Assembly: GCF_001618865.1 (NCBI RefSeq)
Contig: NZ_CP015136.1
Span: 7,165,001-7,229,000, forward strand
Length of the DNA stretch: 64,000 nt
DNA from: Luteitalea pratensis
Lineage (GTDB): Bacteria > Acidobacteriota > Vicinamibacteria > Vicinamibacterales > Vicinamibacteraceae
Direction of reading: 5' to 3'
Made by a program: the position numbers and the translations under genes. This document shows positions 15,998 to 24,394 of this stretch, one piece after another. Positions within the stretch are counted from its first letter, which is position 1. Each line of letters begins with the position of its first letter. The notes below the pieces were generated by a model. It saw nothing but the letters and a program-made list of their open reading frames with translations. It was not told the origin of the DNA and made no database searches.

Positions 15998-18679
15998 TCA
16001 GCTCGCATGCCCCTCATCCAGGCCCAGGCGACGTCGTTTCAGGTAGAGGCCCTTGCGCGTGATTCCCAGCAGGCGGGCAGTGTCGGCCTGGTTATGGCGC
16101 GACTGCTCCATCGCCCTGGCGATGGCGGCCCGTTCCAGGTCGTCGTACATCTCCTGCAGCGTCCGGTCCAGTTTCACATGCACCGACGTGCCGTCGGTTG
16201 CCGCCGGCGGGGACGCGGCAGCAGCGCTTCTGACGATCGGGGAGAGGTGGGCCTCGTCGACCAGTTCGTCTTCATCGCTGAGCGCCACGATGCGTTTCAA
16301 CTCGTTCGTGAGTTGGCGGACGTTGCCGGGCCAGTCGTACGCCGAGAGGCGTTCGAGGGCGCGCGGCGTCAGTTGCGGGATGAACTTACCGGCCTGCTTC
16401 GCGTGGACGGTCAGGAAGTGGTTGACGAGGGTCGGGATCTCCTCGCGCCTGTCGCGAAGCGGCGGGATCGTCAGCGACACCACGTTGAGGCGATAGAACA
16501 GGTCGTCGCGGAACTGCCCGTCGCGCACCAGTTCCGCGAGGCGCGCGTTGGTCGCGGCGATGACGCGGACGTTCACCTTCTGTGGCCGCTCCCCGAGCGG
16601 CTGGATCTCGCCGCTCTCGAGGAACCGCAGCAGCTTCGGCTGCAGGTCGAGGCTGAGTTCACCGATCTCGTCGATGAACAGCGTGCCACCCTCGGCCTGG
16701 CGGATGAGTCCCTTCGCGTCGCTGACGGCGCCGGTGAACGCGCCACGCCGATACCCGAACAGTTGCCCTTCGAGCATGTCGCGCGGAACGGCGGTGACGT
16801 TGAAGGGCACGAACGGCCCGCGCGCCTGTCCGGACAGGTCGTGCACTTCCTGAGCGACGACCTCCTTCCCTGTACCCGTCTCGCCGAGTATGAGAACGGG
16901 GCAGTCGCTTGACGCAACCCTGCGTATAGTTGAATGCAGTCGCCTCATCTCAGTCGAGATGTAAAGGCCTTTTCGACCCTCGGGCGCGACGTCGAGATCC
17001 CAGGAAAGAACCTTCCGTCGCGAGTCGGATTGCGCCTTCACGGCCGCTACTGCCAATCTGAGAACACTCATCAAGTGCGCGACTGTTTCCCGGGACGTAG
17101 CGTCTAAGAGCGGGACAACACGCAACGCGAACGTGTCAGCCCCTACAGTCCCGAGCGTCACTAGCTCGGACTCACTGCCTGGGCTCGGCAGTTTACGAAC
17201 ATCGGCTTCGCCGACAACTTTCATTCGTTTCAGTAGCCGTACCGCTTCACCACCGGCGAGATGTGGCTGCGGTAGAAGACCGCAAACGAATGAGAGATTC
17301 TCCGCAAGCTCAAAATGAAGCCGATGCCGGCGAGGCGAAACCACGGGCCCACTCAGTACGTCCGTGCCGAACAGGGACACCATGGCGACAGTCTGCCGAC
17401 CGTGGAACCGGTCGCCGGAAGCAAGGAAGACCCTAACGGAGCGGGCAATCTCGACCTGAAAACGACGATGATCTCTTTGATGCCCTGCCCGAATTGCTCG
17501 GGCCCGGGCAAGAAAGGCGAGAGTCTCCGCACTTGGATAGCGCACTCGCTCCACGACAGACACCGTGTCCGCGTCGGCACCATCACCGTCGCCGAGCAAA
17601 CAGGCGACTTCTGAACGAAGCAGGGTCAGCTTCGCCCAATTGATCTCATCGCCCCTCGCGTCGGCCGCCTCACGTGCCTGCGACAAAATATCGTATGCGC
17701 TTTGCGGCCTGTTCGTTAGGCGCGCCACTGTCGAGCGTGCTGGCGCAGAGTCAACCAGGAGAAATGTCAACTCGCTGAATGATGCGACGATCGCTTCGAT
17801 CTCTGCAGTCGCTTGTTGAGCCGCCTCAAGATCGCCAAGTGCGATTGCGATATTCGCAAGGGTGTCGAGAAGCGCGCCCCTAGACAGGGATACGGCAGGA
17901 ACGCCAGCCAACGTTTCGCAAGCGATTGACTTCGCGCGTTGAAAGTTGCCGCGTCGGCATTCTAGGAAGGAAAGGTTTGCCTGCGCGGCAAACCGCAGTG
18001 AGTTGAGTCCGTTGTCCTCGGCCACCTGCCGAGCCGACCTGGCGGATCTAGCTGCTTCCTTGTTTTGGGCAAGCAAGTACTCGGCGCCAGACAAAGCCAA
18101 TCGAGTGAATGCTTCGATCGAGGCGTTAGGCTCTGGTTGGAGGAGGCCCAGCGCAGAATGGAGTTCTGCTAGGGCGACACCCGGCAAACTCCGCTGTGCG
18201 TACGCTTGGCCCACGCGTGCATGAAGTGCAGCCATCAGTTGGGCGTCGCCGCAACGCAGCACCGCGCGCTTCGCGGAGGCCAAGGCCTGCTGGCTCTCGG
18301 CGAGACTGCGGTGACTTGTGAGAAGCGTGAAGCGGGAAAGCGCGGCGAGGGCGACTTGCTCGTACTCGCCTGCTGAATCACCCTCAACGATCACCCGCTC
18401 AAGGAGTGCCAAGGCTTCATCGACGTGGCCCGATGAGCCTAACAACTCTCCCTTTAGTCTACGAGCGAAGATGCGAAGACTAGCGTCAGCAGGCTCTTGC
18501 CCGAGTTGGGTGACGCCAGCACTCGCTGACGCGATCGCGCCAGCCTGTCGCTGAACATCGGCAATCAGCGCAATGCGAACGTCACTCGGCAAGGAAGCGG
18601 CACGAAGCCGACGTTCACAGTCTAGAGCATCCCCTGAGCGAAGTGCTCGCCGCAGCGGTGCGGGCAAGTGGAAAGGCAT
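15998..18679 (-). CDS. Sigma-54-dependent Fis-family activator with N-terminal helical (TPR-like) sensor
   Basis: An 893-residue regulator. Residues 1 to about 420 are all-helical with TPR-like repeats (for example EALALLERVIVEGD and GVALAELHSALGLL). A GAF-like stretch may lie near 440-530. The AAA+ domain has Walker A GETGTGKE (about 595-602), the sigma-54 contact loop GAFTGA (about 646-651), Walker B GGTLFIDEIGEL and the sensor region NVRVIAATNARL. A C-terminal Fis-type HTH (ADTARLLGITRKGLYLKRRR) binds DNA. The C-terminal half is about 75% G+C in a sampled line, but lines from the N-terminal half are about 48-58%, so the gene looks mosaic. It lies 72 bases downstream of the VWGD-repeat subtilase gene, on the same strand. 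Confidence 0.9.
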   Translation of the reverse strand: MPFHLPAPLRRALRSGDALDCERRLRAASLPSDVRIALIADVQRQAGAIASASAGVTQLGQEPADASLRIFARRLKGELLGSSGHVDEALALLERVIVEGDSAGEYEQVALAALSRFTLLTSHRSLAESQQALASAKRAVLRCGDAQLMAALHARVGQAYAQRSLPGVALAELHSALGLLQPEPNASIEAFTRLALSGAEYLLAQNKEAARSARSARQVAEDNGLNSLRFAAQANLSFLECRRGNFQRAKSIACETLAGVPAVSLSRGALLDTLANIAIALGDLEAAQQATAEIEAIVASFSELTFLLVDSAPARSTVARLTNRPQSAYDILSQAREAADARGDEINWAKLTLLRSEVACLLGDGDGADADTVSVVERVRYPSAETLAFLARARAIRAGHQRDHRRFQVEIARSVRVFLASGDRFHGRQTVAMVSLFGTDVLSGPVVSPRRHRLHFELAENLSFVCGLLPQPHLAGGEAVRLLKRMKVVGEADVRKLPSPGSESELVTLGTVGADTFALRVVPLLDATSRETVAHLMSVLRLAVAAVKAQSDSRRKVLSWDLDVAPEGRKGLYISTEMRRLHSTIRRVASSDCPVLILGETGTGKEVVAQEVHDLSGQARGPFVPFNVTAVPRDMLEGQLFGYRRGAFTGAVSDAKGLIRQAEGGTLFIDEIGELSLDLQPKLLRFLESGEIQPLGERPQKVNVRVIAATNARLAELVRDGQFRDDLFYRLNVVSLTIPPLRDRREEIPTLVNHFLTVHAKQAGKFIPQLTPRALERLSAYDWPGNVRQLTNELKRIVALSDEDELVDEAHLSPIVRSAAAASPPAATDGTSVHVKLDRTLQEMYDDLERAAIARAMEQSRHNQADTARLLGITRKGLYLKRRRLGLDEGHAS

Positions 18680-18751
18680 AGGTGCGAAGTGCTGCAGAGT
18701 CTACAGCACTTCGCAAACGCCGCCTTCTTGAGTATCTAAAGTTTGTGGTCG

Positions 18752-20482
18752 TTAGTCACCCCACACCAGTGTGTCACCCCACACCAGTGTGTCACCCCAC
18801 ACCAGTGTGTCACCCCACACCAGTGTGTCACCCCACACCAGTGTGTCACCCCACACCAGTGTGTCGCCCCACACCAGTGTGTCGCCCCACACCAGCGTGT
18901 CGCCCCACACCAGCGTGTCGCCCCACACCAGCGTGTCGCCCCACACCAGCGTGTCGCCCCACACCAGCGTGTCGCCCCACACCAGCGTGTCGCCCCACAC
19001 CAGCGTGTCGCCCCACACCAGCGTGTCACCCCACACCAGCGTATTCCCTTCAACCTTGGCAGCAAATGTCATCCCGCTGCGGTCGATCGTCTCGCCAGCG
19101 ATCTCGGTCGATGGCAGATTCTGCAATCCGAGTCGCGCCGCCGACACCGCCGACGCGACATTGATGGCACCAGCACCAGCCGCGGCCACACCCGCTCCCG
19201 CCACACGGCCGGCCGTCAGCTGTAGCAGGGCCTTCACCTGGTACGGCTTCAACGCCGGGTTCGCCTGCAGCACGAGCGCCGCCGCGCCGCTCACCATCGC
19301 CGCCGCCATGCTGGTGCCGGACAAGCGCAGGTAGAGACGCGCGCCCTGGCCACTGCGAACCGCACCCGCCTTCTCCGCGAGCGTGCTCTGCGCGGACGCC
19401 GACGAGACGATTCGACGGCCGGGGGCCGTGACGTCCGGCTTGAGGAAACCGTCGATCGCGGACAGGCCGCGCGAACTCGAATCGGCCACGCGGTCGTCGC
19501 TGCGTTCCGGCGTGCCCATCGTGTCGATCGCACCGACGGTGATCGCCGACGGGGCATTGCCCGGCGACGTGATGCCGTCGCGCACGCGGGTGCCGTCCGG
19601 CAGCGTGCCCCAGTTGCCTGCCGAGGCCACGACCACGAGCCCGGCGCGGCTGGCGCGCTCGACCGCCTGGACCAGCGGATCGTCCGCCCAGCTCTCGAGC
19701 ACCGGCTTGCCGAGCGAGAGGTTGATCACCCGCAGGCGATACGCGGCACGGTTGGCGACGGCCCAGTCGATCGCCGCGATGACGTCGCTCGTGCTGCCCT
19801 GGCCACGCTCGTCCAGCACCCGCAGGCTGACGATGTGTGCCCCCGGGGCGACGCCGCTGAAGCGCCCCTCGGGCGTCGTGACGTCGCCGGCCATGATCCC
19901 TGCCACGTGCGTGCCGTGGCCGTACGGGTCACCGTTGCGTCGCCCGCTCGCCACGAAGTCGACGCTCGCCACGACCCGCTGGCGCAGCGCCTCGTGCTGC
20001 GTGGCGACGCCGGAATCGATCAATACGATGCCCACACCCTCGCCGTTCACGCCGGGCAAGCCGAGGACGCCCGCCCACGCCTGGTCGGCGCCGAGCGACA
20101 CAACCTCGTTGGCCATGTGCGCCGAGACGGTCGCATCTTCTGCCACCACCGGCACGGTCGGATCGGCTGCGAGCCGTGCGAGGGCCGCAGCATCTGCCAC
20201 CTTGAGCACGCCGCCAGTCTCGAGCGTCTTCTCGAGGACCAGCCCGTGGCGCGCCGCGATGTCGCGTAGCTGCGCCTCGGTGCCCGACACGATGACCGCT
20301 CTCGCCTTACCGGCACCCACGCTCTCGGCCAGCCCGCGCGACAGGCGGGCGCGGTGGGCATCGGCCTGCAGCGGCGACGACAGCGCCAGCATGGCGAATG
20401 CCACCGACACCCAGACCACGGTGCGGGTGATGGCTGCGCGGGGGGAGGTACCGCGCACTTCGATCGAGCGGAGGGAAAACAT
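18752..20482 (-). CDS. Secreted subtilisin-like serine protease (S8) with 16 C-terminal TLVWGD repeats
   Basis: A 576-residue exported protease. After a signal segment (VVWVSVAFAMLALSSPLQA) come an inhibitor I9-like propeptide (about 60-120) and the S8 domain with catalytic Asp156 (VLIDSG), His192 (GHGTHVAG), oxyanion Asn290 (SAGNWG) and Ser391 (LSGTSMAAAM). Residues 481-576 are exactly 16 tandem copies of TLVWGD up to the stop codon. VWGD/VWGN-type repeats are known at the C-termini of secreted subtilases of soil bacteria, where they probably form a beta structure. The ATG at 20482 is preceded by GGAG. Overlapping frames of the repeat on the other strand are artefacts. Confidence 0.92.
   Translation of the reverse strand: MFSLRSIEVRGTSPRAAITRTVVWVSVAFAMLALSSPLQADAHRARLSRGLAESVGAGKARAVIVSGTEAQLRDIAARHGLVLEKTLETGGVLKVADAAALARLAADPTVPVVAEDATVSAHMANEVVSLGADQAWAGVLGLPGVNGEGVGIVLIDSGVATQHEALRQRVVASVDFVASGRRNGDPYGHGTHVAGIMAGDVTTPEGRFSGVAPGAHIVSLRVLDERGQGSTSDVIAAIDWAVANRAAYRLRVINLSLGKPVLESWADDPLVQAVERASRAGLVVVASAGNWGTLPDGTRVRDGITSPGNAPSAITVGAIDTMGTPERSDDRVADSSSRGLSAIDGFLKPDVTAPGRRIVSSASAQSTLAEKAGAVRSGQGARLYLRLSGTSMAAAMVSGAAALVLQANPALKPYQVKALLQLTAGRVAGAGVAAAGAGAINVASAVSAARLGLQNLPSTEIAGETIDRSGMTFAAKVEGNTLVWGDTLVWGDTLVWGDTLVWGDTLVWGDTLVWGDTLVWGDTLVWGDTLVWGDTLVWGDTLVWGDTLVWGDTLVWGDTLVWGDTLVWGDTLVWGD
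18755..19042 (-). repeat. 18-bp tandem repeat, 16 exact-length units, encoding TLVWGD
   Basis: Sixteen 18-base units without spacers. On the plus strand units 1-6 are GTCACCCCACACCAGTGT. Unit 7 changes CAC to CGC, units 8-15 also change AGTGT to AGCGT, and unit 16 returns to CACC while keeping AGCGT. This blockwise pattern of variants is expected from unequal crossing-over or slippage, so copy number is likely to vary between strains. The protein sequence is identical in every unit because all changes are synonymous. Confidence 0.95.
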
Positions 20483-20810
20483 CGTGCTGACTCCAGACAA
20501 GTGAAAGGGGAACCCTTCGAGGCTCCGACTCCTGGCCAGGTCTGCACGGCCAGGGGGGCAAACGGACACCTCGAACGTCTCGTTGCAATACACGTGGCGT
20601 GCCATGTTGCAGAAACTGCTGCTAACGTTGCTGTCTCGATGCGCCGAACAAGGTCAGCAGCCAGATCGGTCGACTGCCGAGACAACATCGAACTCGGCGC
20701 CCCGTACCTTCGATAGCAGCGCGCGCACCTTCACCAGTTGCCACCGGTCATGACGTGCACGGCGATCGGCCAAGATCTTGACCGCTGAAGCCAAGGAGTT
20801 GCCCTCTCGC
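20483..20810. promoter_or_regulatory. Divergent intergenic region (subtilase / ABC importer) with near sigma-54 element
   Basis: About 328 bases between divergent starts. TGGCGTG (20595-20601) and TTGCA (20607-20611) on the plus strand look like the -24 and -12 boxes of a sigma-54 promoter pointing at the ABC gene, but the spacer is five bases instead of the usual four. Nothing else recognisable was found; AAGGAG near 20792 is the ribosome-binding site of the importer gene. Confidence 0.3.
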
Positions 20811-22523
20811 ATGAAGCGTCTTGCCAGCGTCCTGCTTGTCCTGCTGATCGTCCTCGCTGGCCTGTGGATGCTGCGCGGCACGCGCGGCGTGAGTCGCGGC
20901 ACCCGCGCCATCGAGATCGTGGCGACGCTGCGTTCCGAACCGCGCAGCCTGAACCGGCTGCTCGCCGGTGACCGTGCGTCGCTCGTCGTGAGCCAGCTCA
21001 TCCATGAGCCGCTGGTGCGCGTGAATCATCTGACCCAGGCCATCGAGCCGGCGCTCGCCTCCTCCTGGACCACCCTCGACGACGGCCGACGCGTTCGGCT
21101 CGTGCTCCGCACCGGTGTGCGCTTCTCCGACGGCAGCGCAATCACCGCAGACGACGTCGTGTTTTCGCTCGCGGCCGTCTACGACCCGCGCCTTGCCAGC
21201 CCGCTGGTCGACTCCCTCACCGTCAACGGCGCACCGATCACCGCGCACGCCATCGACGCGCATACCGTCGAACTGCGATACCCGGCGCCGTATGGTCCGG
21301 GCGTCCGACCATTGCACGGCCTGCCAATCCTCCCCCGCCCACGCTACGCGCGCCTGGTCGCCGATGGCACACTCGCCGAGGCGTGGACGCCCACGGCCAC
21401 GCCCGCGGGCATGGTTGGCGCAGGGCCATTCGTCCTCGAACGCCACGAGCCCGGCATCGCCGTGCACCTTGCGCGCAACCCGCACTACTGGCGTATGTCC
21501 GAGGACGGGACACGGCTGCCACGCGCCGACCGCCTGCGCCTCGACATCGTGCCCTCCCAGGACGCCGAGATGCTGCGCCTGCGCGGCGGCGACGTCGACC
21601 TGATCACCGCGGAACTCCGTGCCGACGACCTCCCGGAAGCGCGCGCGCTTGCCGCCGATGGACGGCTGCAGCTGTTCGAGCTCGGCCCCTCGCTCGACGC
21701 CGACATGCTGTGGTTCAACCTGCGCCCGCCCTCACCCGGCGGCGAGCGATCGTCAGAGGACCGGCGGGCCTGGCTACGCCGGCGCGAGCTGCGCGAGGCC
21801 ATCTCGCACGCAGTCGATCGCGGCAGCTTCATCAACGCGGTGTACCGTGGGGCCGGCGTCCAGGTCTCGGGCATGATCACGCCCGGCAACCATGCCTGGC
21901 ACGCCGCCGACATCTCGCCACGCCCGTTCTCGCTCGCCATGGCGGGAGAGCAACTCGATCGCATCGGCGTCCGCGACCGCAACGGCGATGGCGTGCGCGA
22001 GGACGTGTACAACACCCCCGCGACGTTCACGCTGCTCGTGCAGCAGGGGCACACGGCGCGCCAGCGCGCGGCGGTGGTCCTGCAGGAAGCCCTCGCCAGG
22101 ATCGGCTTGAAGGTCGAGATCGCCAGTCTCGATGCGCGCGGCCTGCAGGAACGGATGGCAAATGGCACTTACGACGCCATCTACCACGCGCTGCCTGGCT
22201 CGGATACCGACCCCTCAGGCCTGATGGAGTTCTGGCTCTCGTCGGGACGCTTCCACCTCTGGAATCCCGCCCAGGCGGCGCCCGGCACCAAATGGGAGCA
22301 GGAACTCGATCTGCTGATGACCCGGCAACTGTCGATGATCGACGCGTCCGAACGGCAGCGCACCGTCATGCTGGCCCAGAAAGTGCTCGACCAGGAATTG
22401 CCCGTCATCGTCTTCGCGGTGCCGCGCGTGACGATCGCCACCAGTGCCCGACTCACGCACGTCGCGCCGGGACTGCTCGCGCCCCAGGTCCTGTGGAACG
22501 CCGCCGAGATCGGCGTGCGCTAG
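20811..22523 (+). CDS. ABC importer solute-binding protein, family 5 (oligopeptide/nickel type)
   Basis: A 570-residue exported binding protein of the DppA/OppA family, which captures peptides, nickel chelates or glycosides for import. The N-terminal MKRLASVLLVLLIVLAG is a signal or membrane anchor with no lipobox cysteine. The family features are the EPRSLNRLLAGD opening, ALASSWTTLDDGRRVRLVLR with FSDGSAITADDVVFSL, and the ELREAISHAVDRGSFINAVY block. ATG 20811 is preferred to the longer frame because AAGGAG precedes it. It is followed at once by two permease genes; no ATPase genes follow, so the energising subunits must be encoded elsewhere. Confidence 0.85.
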   Translation: MKRLASVLLVLLIVLAGLWMLRGTRGVSRGTRAIEIVATLRSEPRSLNRLLAGDRASLVVSQLIHEPLVRVNHLTQAIEPALASSWTTLDDGRRVRLVLRTGVRFSDGSAITADDVVFSLAAVYDPRLASPLVDSLTVNGAPITAHAIDAHTVELRYPAPYGPGVRPLHGLPILPRPRYARLVADGTLAEAWTPTATPAGMVGAGPFVLERHEPGIAVHLARNPHYWRMSEDGTRLPRADRLRLDIVPSQDAEMLRLRGGDVDLITAELRADDLPEARALAADGRLQLFELGPSLDADMLWFNLRPPSPGGERSSEDRRAWLRRRELREAISHAVDRGSFINAVYRGAGVQVSGMITPGNHAWHAADISPRPFSLAMAGEQLDRIGVRDRNGDGVREDVYNTPATFTLLVQQGHTARQRAAVVLQEALARIGLKVEIASLDARGLQERMANGTYDAIYHALPGSDTDPSGLMEFWLSSGRFHLWNPAQAAPGTKWEQELDLLMTRQLSMIDASERQRTVMLAQKVLDQELPVIVFAVPRVTIATSARLTHVAPGLLAPQVLWNAAEIGVR

Positions 22524-22526
22524 CGA

Positions 22527-23444
22527 ATGCGCCGCAGGTTGGTGGGCCGGCTCGTGTTCGCGCTGGTGCTCGCCGTGGTCGCCTTCGCGGGGGTGTACGT
22601 GCTCACGGACCTCGCGCCCGGCGACCCTCTCGAGGACGAGATGCGCTCCTCTTCGTCCGTTGATGCCAAACGCCATCAGCTCGGGCTCGATCGGCCGCTG
22701 CCGGTGCGCCTCGCCATCCGCATGGCCCGCCTGGCCGTGCTCGATCTCGGGACCTCGCTGCGGTATGACCAGCCGGTGCTCACCCTGGTCGCGCAACGTG
22801 CCACGACGACGCTGCAGGCTGGCCTCGCGGCGCTGCTGCTCGCACTGCTGATCGGCGTCCCGGCGGGCGTCCTGGCGAGCCGTTCGACATCACGGGTCGT
22901 GCGCCACGGCATTGCCGGGGTGTCCATCCTGCTGCTCTCGATCCCGGCGCTCGTCTTCGCGCTGCTGCTCGCCGTGATCGCCACGAGTGGCGGGCTGCCG
23001 TCCTTCGCCGTGATGGTGATCTCGCTGGCGCTCCCGGCCGCGGCGCTGATCGAGCGCCTGCAGGCACGCGGGCTCGACGGGGTGCAGCACGAGCGCTGTC
23101 TCGATGCCGCACGAGCGCGCGGGGTACCGCGGCGAATCATCACGTGGCGACATGCCTGGCCACTTTCGTTGCCAGCGGTCCTCGGCCTGGCCGGGACCAT
23201 CGCCGGCCAGTTGTTGAGCGGGGCGCTGGCCGTGGAACTCGTGACATCGCGCAGCGGACTCGGCCTGCTCACGTTCGAGGCCCTGCACGCGCGCGACATG
23301 GATCTCGCCGCCGGCTGCGCCGGGACCGTCGCGCTCATCGTCGGCCTGGTCGCGTTTTCGGCCGACGTCATCCAGGCCTGGATGGATCCGCGAATCGCGA
23401 TCCTCGACGACCAGGCCGCGCTGCCCGGTGGCGGTGCGCGGTGA
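22527..23444 (+). CDS. ABC importer permease (DppB-like)
   Basis: A 305-residue inner-membrane permease. An N-terminal transmembrane helix (LVFALVLAVVAFAGVYVL) is followed by the periplasmic loop with DLAPGDPLEDE and about five more helices. The cytoplasmic EAA loop is visible as DAARARGVPRRIITWRHAWP, where the ATPase docks. It starts four bases after the binding-protein stop and ends in a GTGA overlap with the second permease, as expected for a dpp/opp-type operon. Confidence 0.87.
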   Translation: MRRRLVGRLVFALVLAVVAFAGVYVLTDLAPGDPLEDEMRSSSSVDAKRHQLGLDRPLPVRLAIRMARLAVLDLGTSLRYDQPVLTLVAQRATTTLQAGLAALLLALLIGVPAGVLASRSTSRVVRHGIAGVSILLLSIPALVFALLLAVIATSGGLPSFAVMVISLALPAAALIERLQARGLDGVQHERCLDAARARGVPRRIITWRHAWPLSLPAVLGLAGTIAGQLLSGALAVELVTSRSGLGLLTFEALHARDMDLAAGCAGTVALIVGLVAFSADVIQAWMDPRIAILDDQAALPGGGAR

Positions 23445-24361
23445 ACGCAGCGCGAGTGGGGACGCTGCTCCTCGCCCTCATCGGCCTTGTGACCGCCGGT
23501 GCGCCCTGGCTCTCCACGAGCGATGTGTCGACACAGCATCCAGACCTGGCCCTGGCGCCGCCCTCACTTTCGCGACGCGTGCTCGTGGAACGCCTGCCAC
23601 CCACGTATCGCGTGCTCGACCAACGCCTGCCCATCACCTGGTTCTCGGGCTCACTCGTGCGCAGCGCCGATTCGGAGGAACCGCTGCTGCCGCTCGGCGC
23701 CGATTCGCTGGGCCGCGATCAATGGACGCGCCTGTTGCATGGCGCCAGGCTCTCGCTCGGACTGACACTCGCGGGCCTGGCCGGCGCCGTCTCGCTCGGT
23801 GCCCTGCTGGGCCTGGTGGCGGGAAGTGGCGGCTCATGGCTGGACACCACGGTGATGCGGCTCGCGGACCTGTTCATCGCCTGGCCGGCGCTGTACGTGG
23901 TGCTGGTCCTTCGGGCGGCGCTGCCGCTCACGATGCCCTTCGGTGCGCTGTTTGCGTTGATGACGGCGGTGCTGACGCTCGCCGGCTGGCCGATCGTCGC
24001 CCGGGCCGTGCGATCGGTCACCGCCGCGGAGCGCGCGCGCGAGTCGATCCTGGCCGCGGAGGCCGCGGGGGCGACTCCTGCCTGGATCATGCGGCGCCAC
24101 CTGCTGCCTGCCGCGGTGCCGGTTGTCGTCACCCAGGCCCTCCTGCTCGTCCCGGCTTTCATTCTCGCGGAAGCGACGCTGTCGTTCGTCGGCCTCGGCT
24201 TTTCCGAGCCCACACCCTCGTGGGGCACGATGCTGGTCGAGGCGGCGCAGCCGTTCACGCTCCGCCACGCGCCCTGGCTGCTCGCGCCCGCGGCGGCCAT
24301 CGCGCTCGTGACGTTGTCGGTGAATCTCATCGCCGCGCGGCGCCGTGACGTGAAGTTGTAG
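23441..24361 (+). CDS. ABC importer permease (DppC-like)
   Basis: A 306-residue second permease. It has the OppC/DppC N-terminal helix (GTLLLALIGLVTAGAPWL), a periplasmic stretch with PLGADSLGRDQWTRLLHGAR, then the membrane domain and the EAA loop (AAEAAGATPAWIMRRHLLPA). The GTG start at 23441 overlaps the preceding stop, which sets it within a much longer open frame. The typical dppD/dppF ATPase genes do not follow; a DapA-family gene comes next. Confidence 0.87.
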   Translation: MNAARVGTLLLALIGLVTAGAPWLSTSDVSTQHPDLALAPPSLSRRVLVERLPPTYRVLDQRLPITWFSGSLVRSADSEEPLLPLGADSLGRDQWTRLLHGARLSLGLTLAGLAGAVSLGALLGLVAGSGGSWLDTTVMRLADLFIAWPALYVVLVLRAALPLTMPFGALFALMTAVLTLAGWPIVARAVRSVTAAERARESILAAEAAGATPAWIMRRHLLPAAVPVVVTQALLLVPAFILAEATLSFVGLGFSEPTPSWGTMLVEAAQPFTLRHAPWLLAPAAAIALVTLSVNLIAARRRDVKL

Positions 24362-24394
24362 TCGTCGCCGCCGTGCGTGTAGGAAAATGCCGCC

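Noticed and set aside
18755-19042. CRISPR-like repetitive array
   Set aside because: Units are contiguous 18-mers with no spacers, differ only at synonymous positions and lie in a protein-coding frame; no cas genes are nearby.
18682-19334. Several plus-strand frames giving PTPVCH, HQCVTP and SPHTSV repeats
   Set aside because: They are the other reading frames of the 18-bp TLVWGD repeat of the subtilase, which has the signal peptide, catalytic triad and stop codon in register.
20595-20611. Sigma-54 promoter on the minus strand for the subtilase (TGGCAC and TTGCA)
   Set aside because: On that strand the two boxes are separated by nine to ten bases, far from the required spacing.
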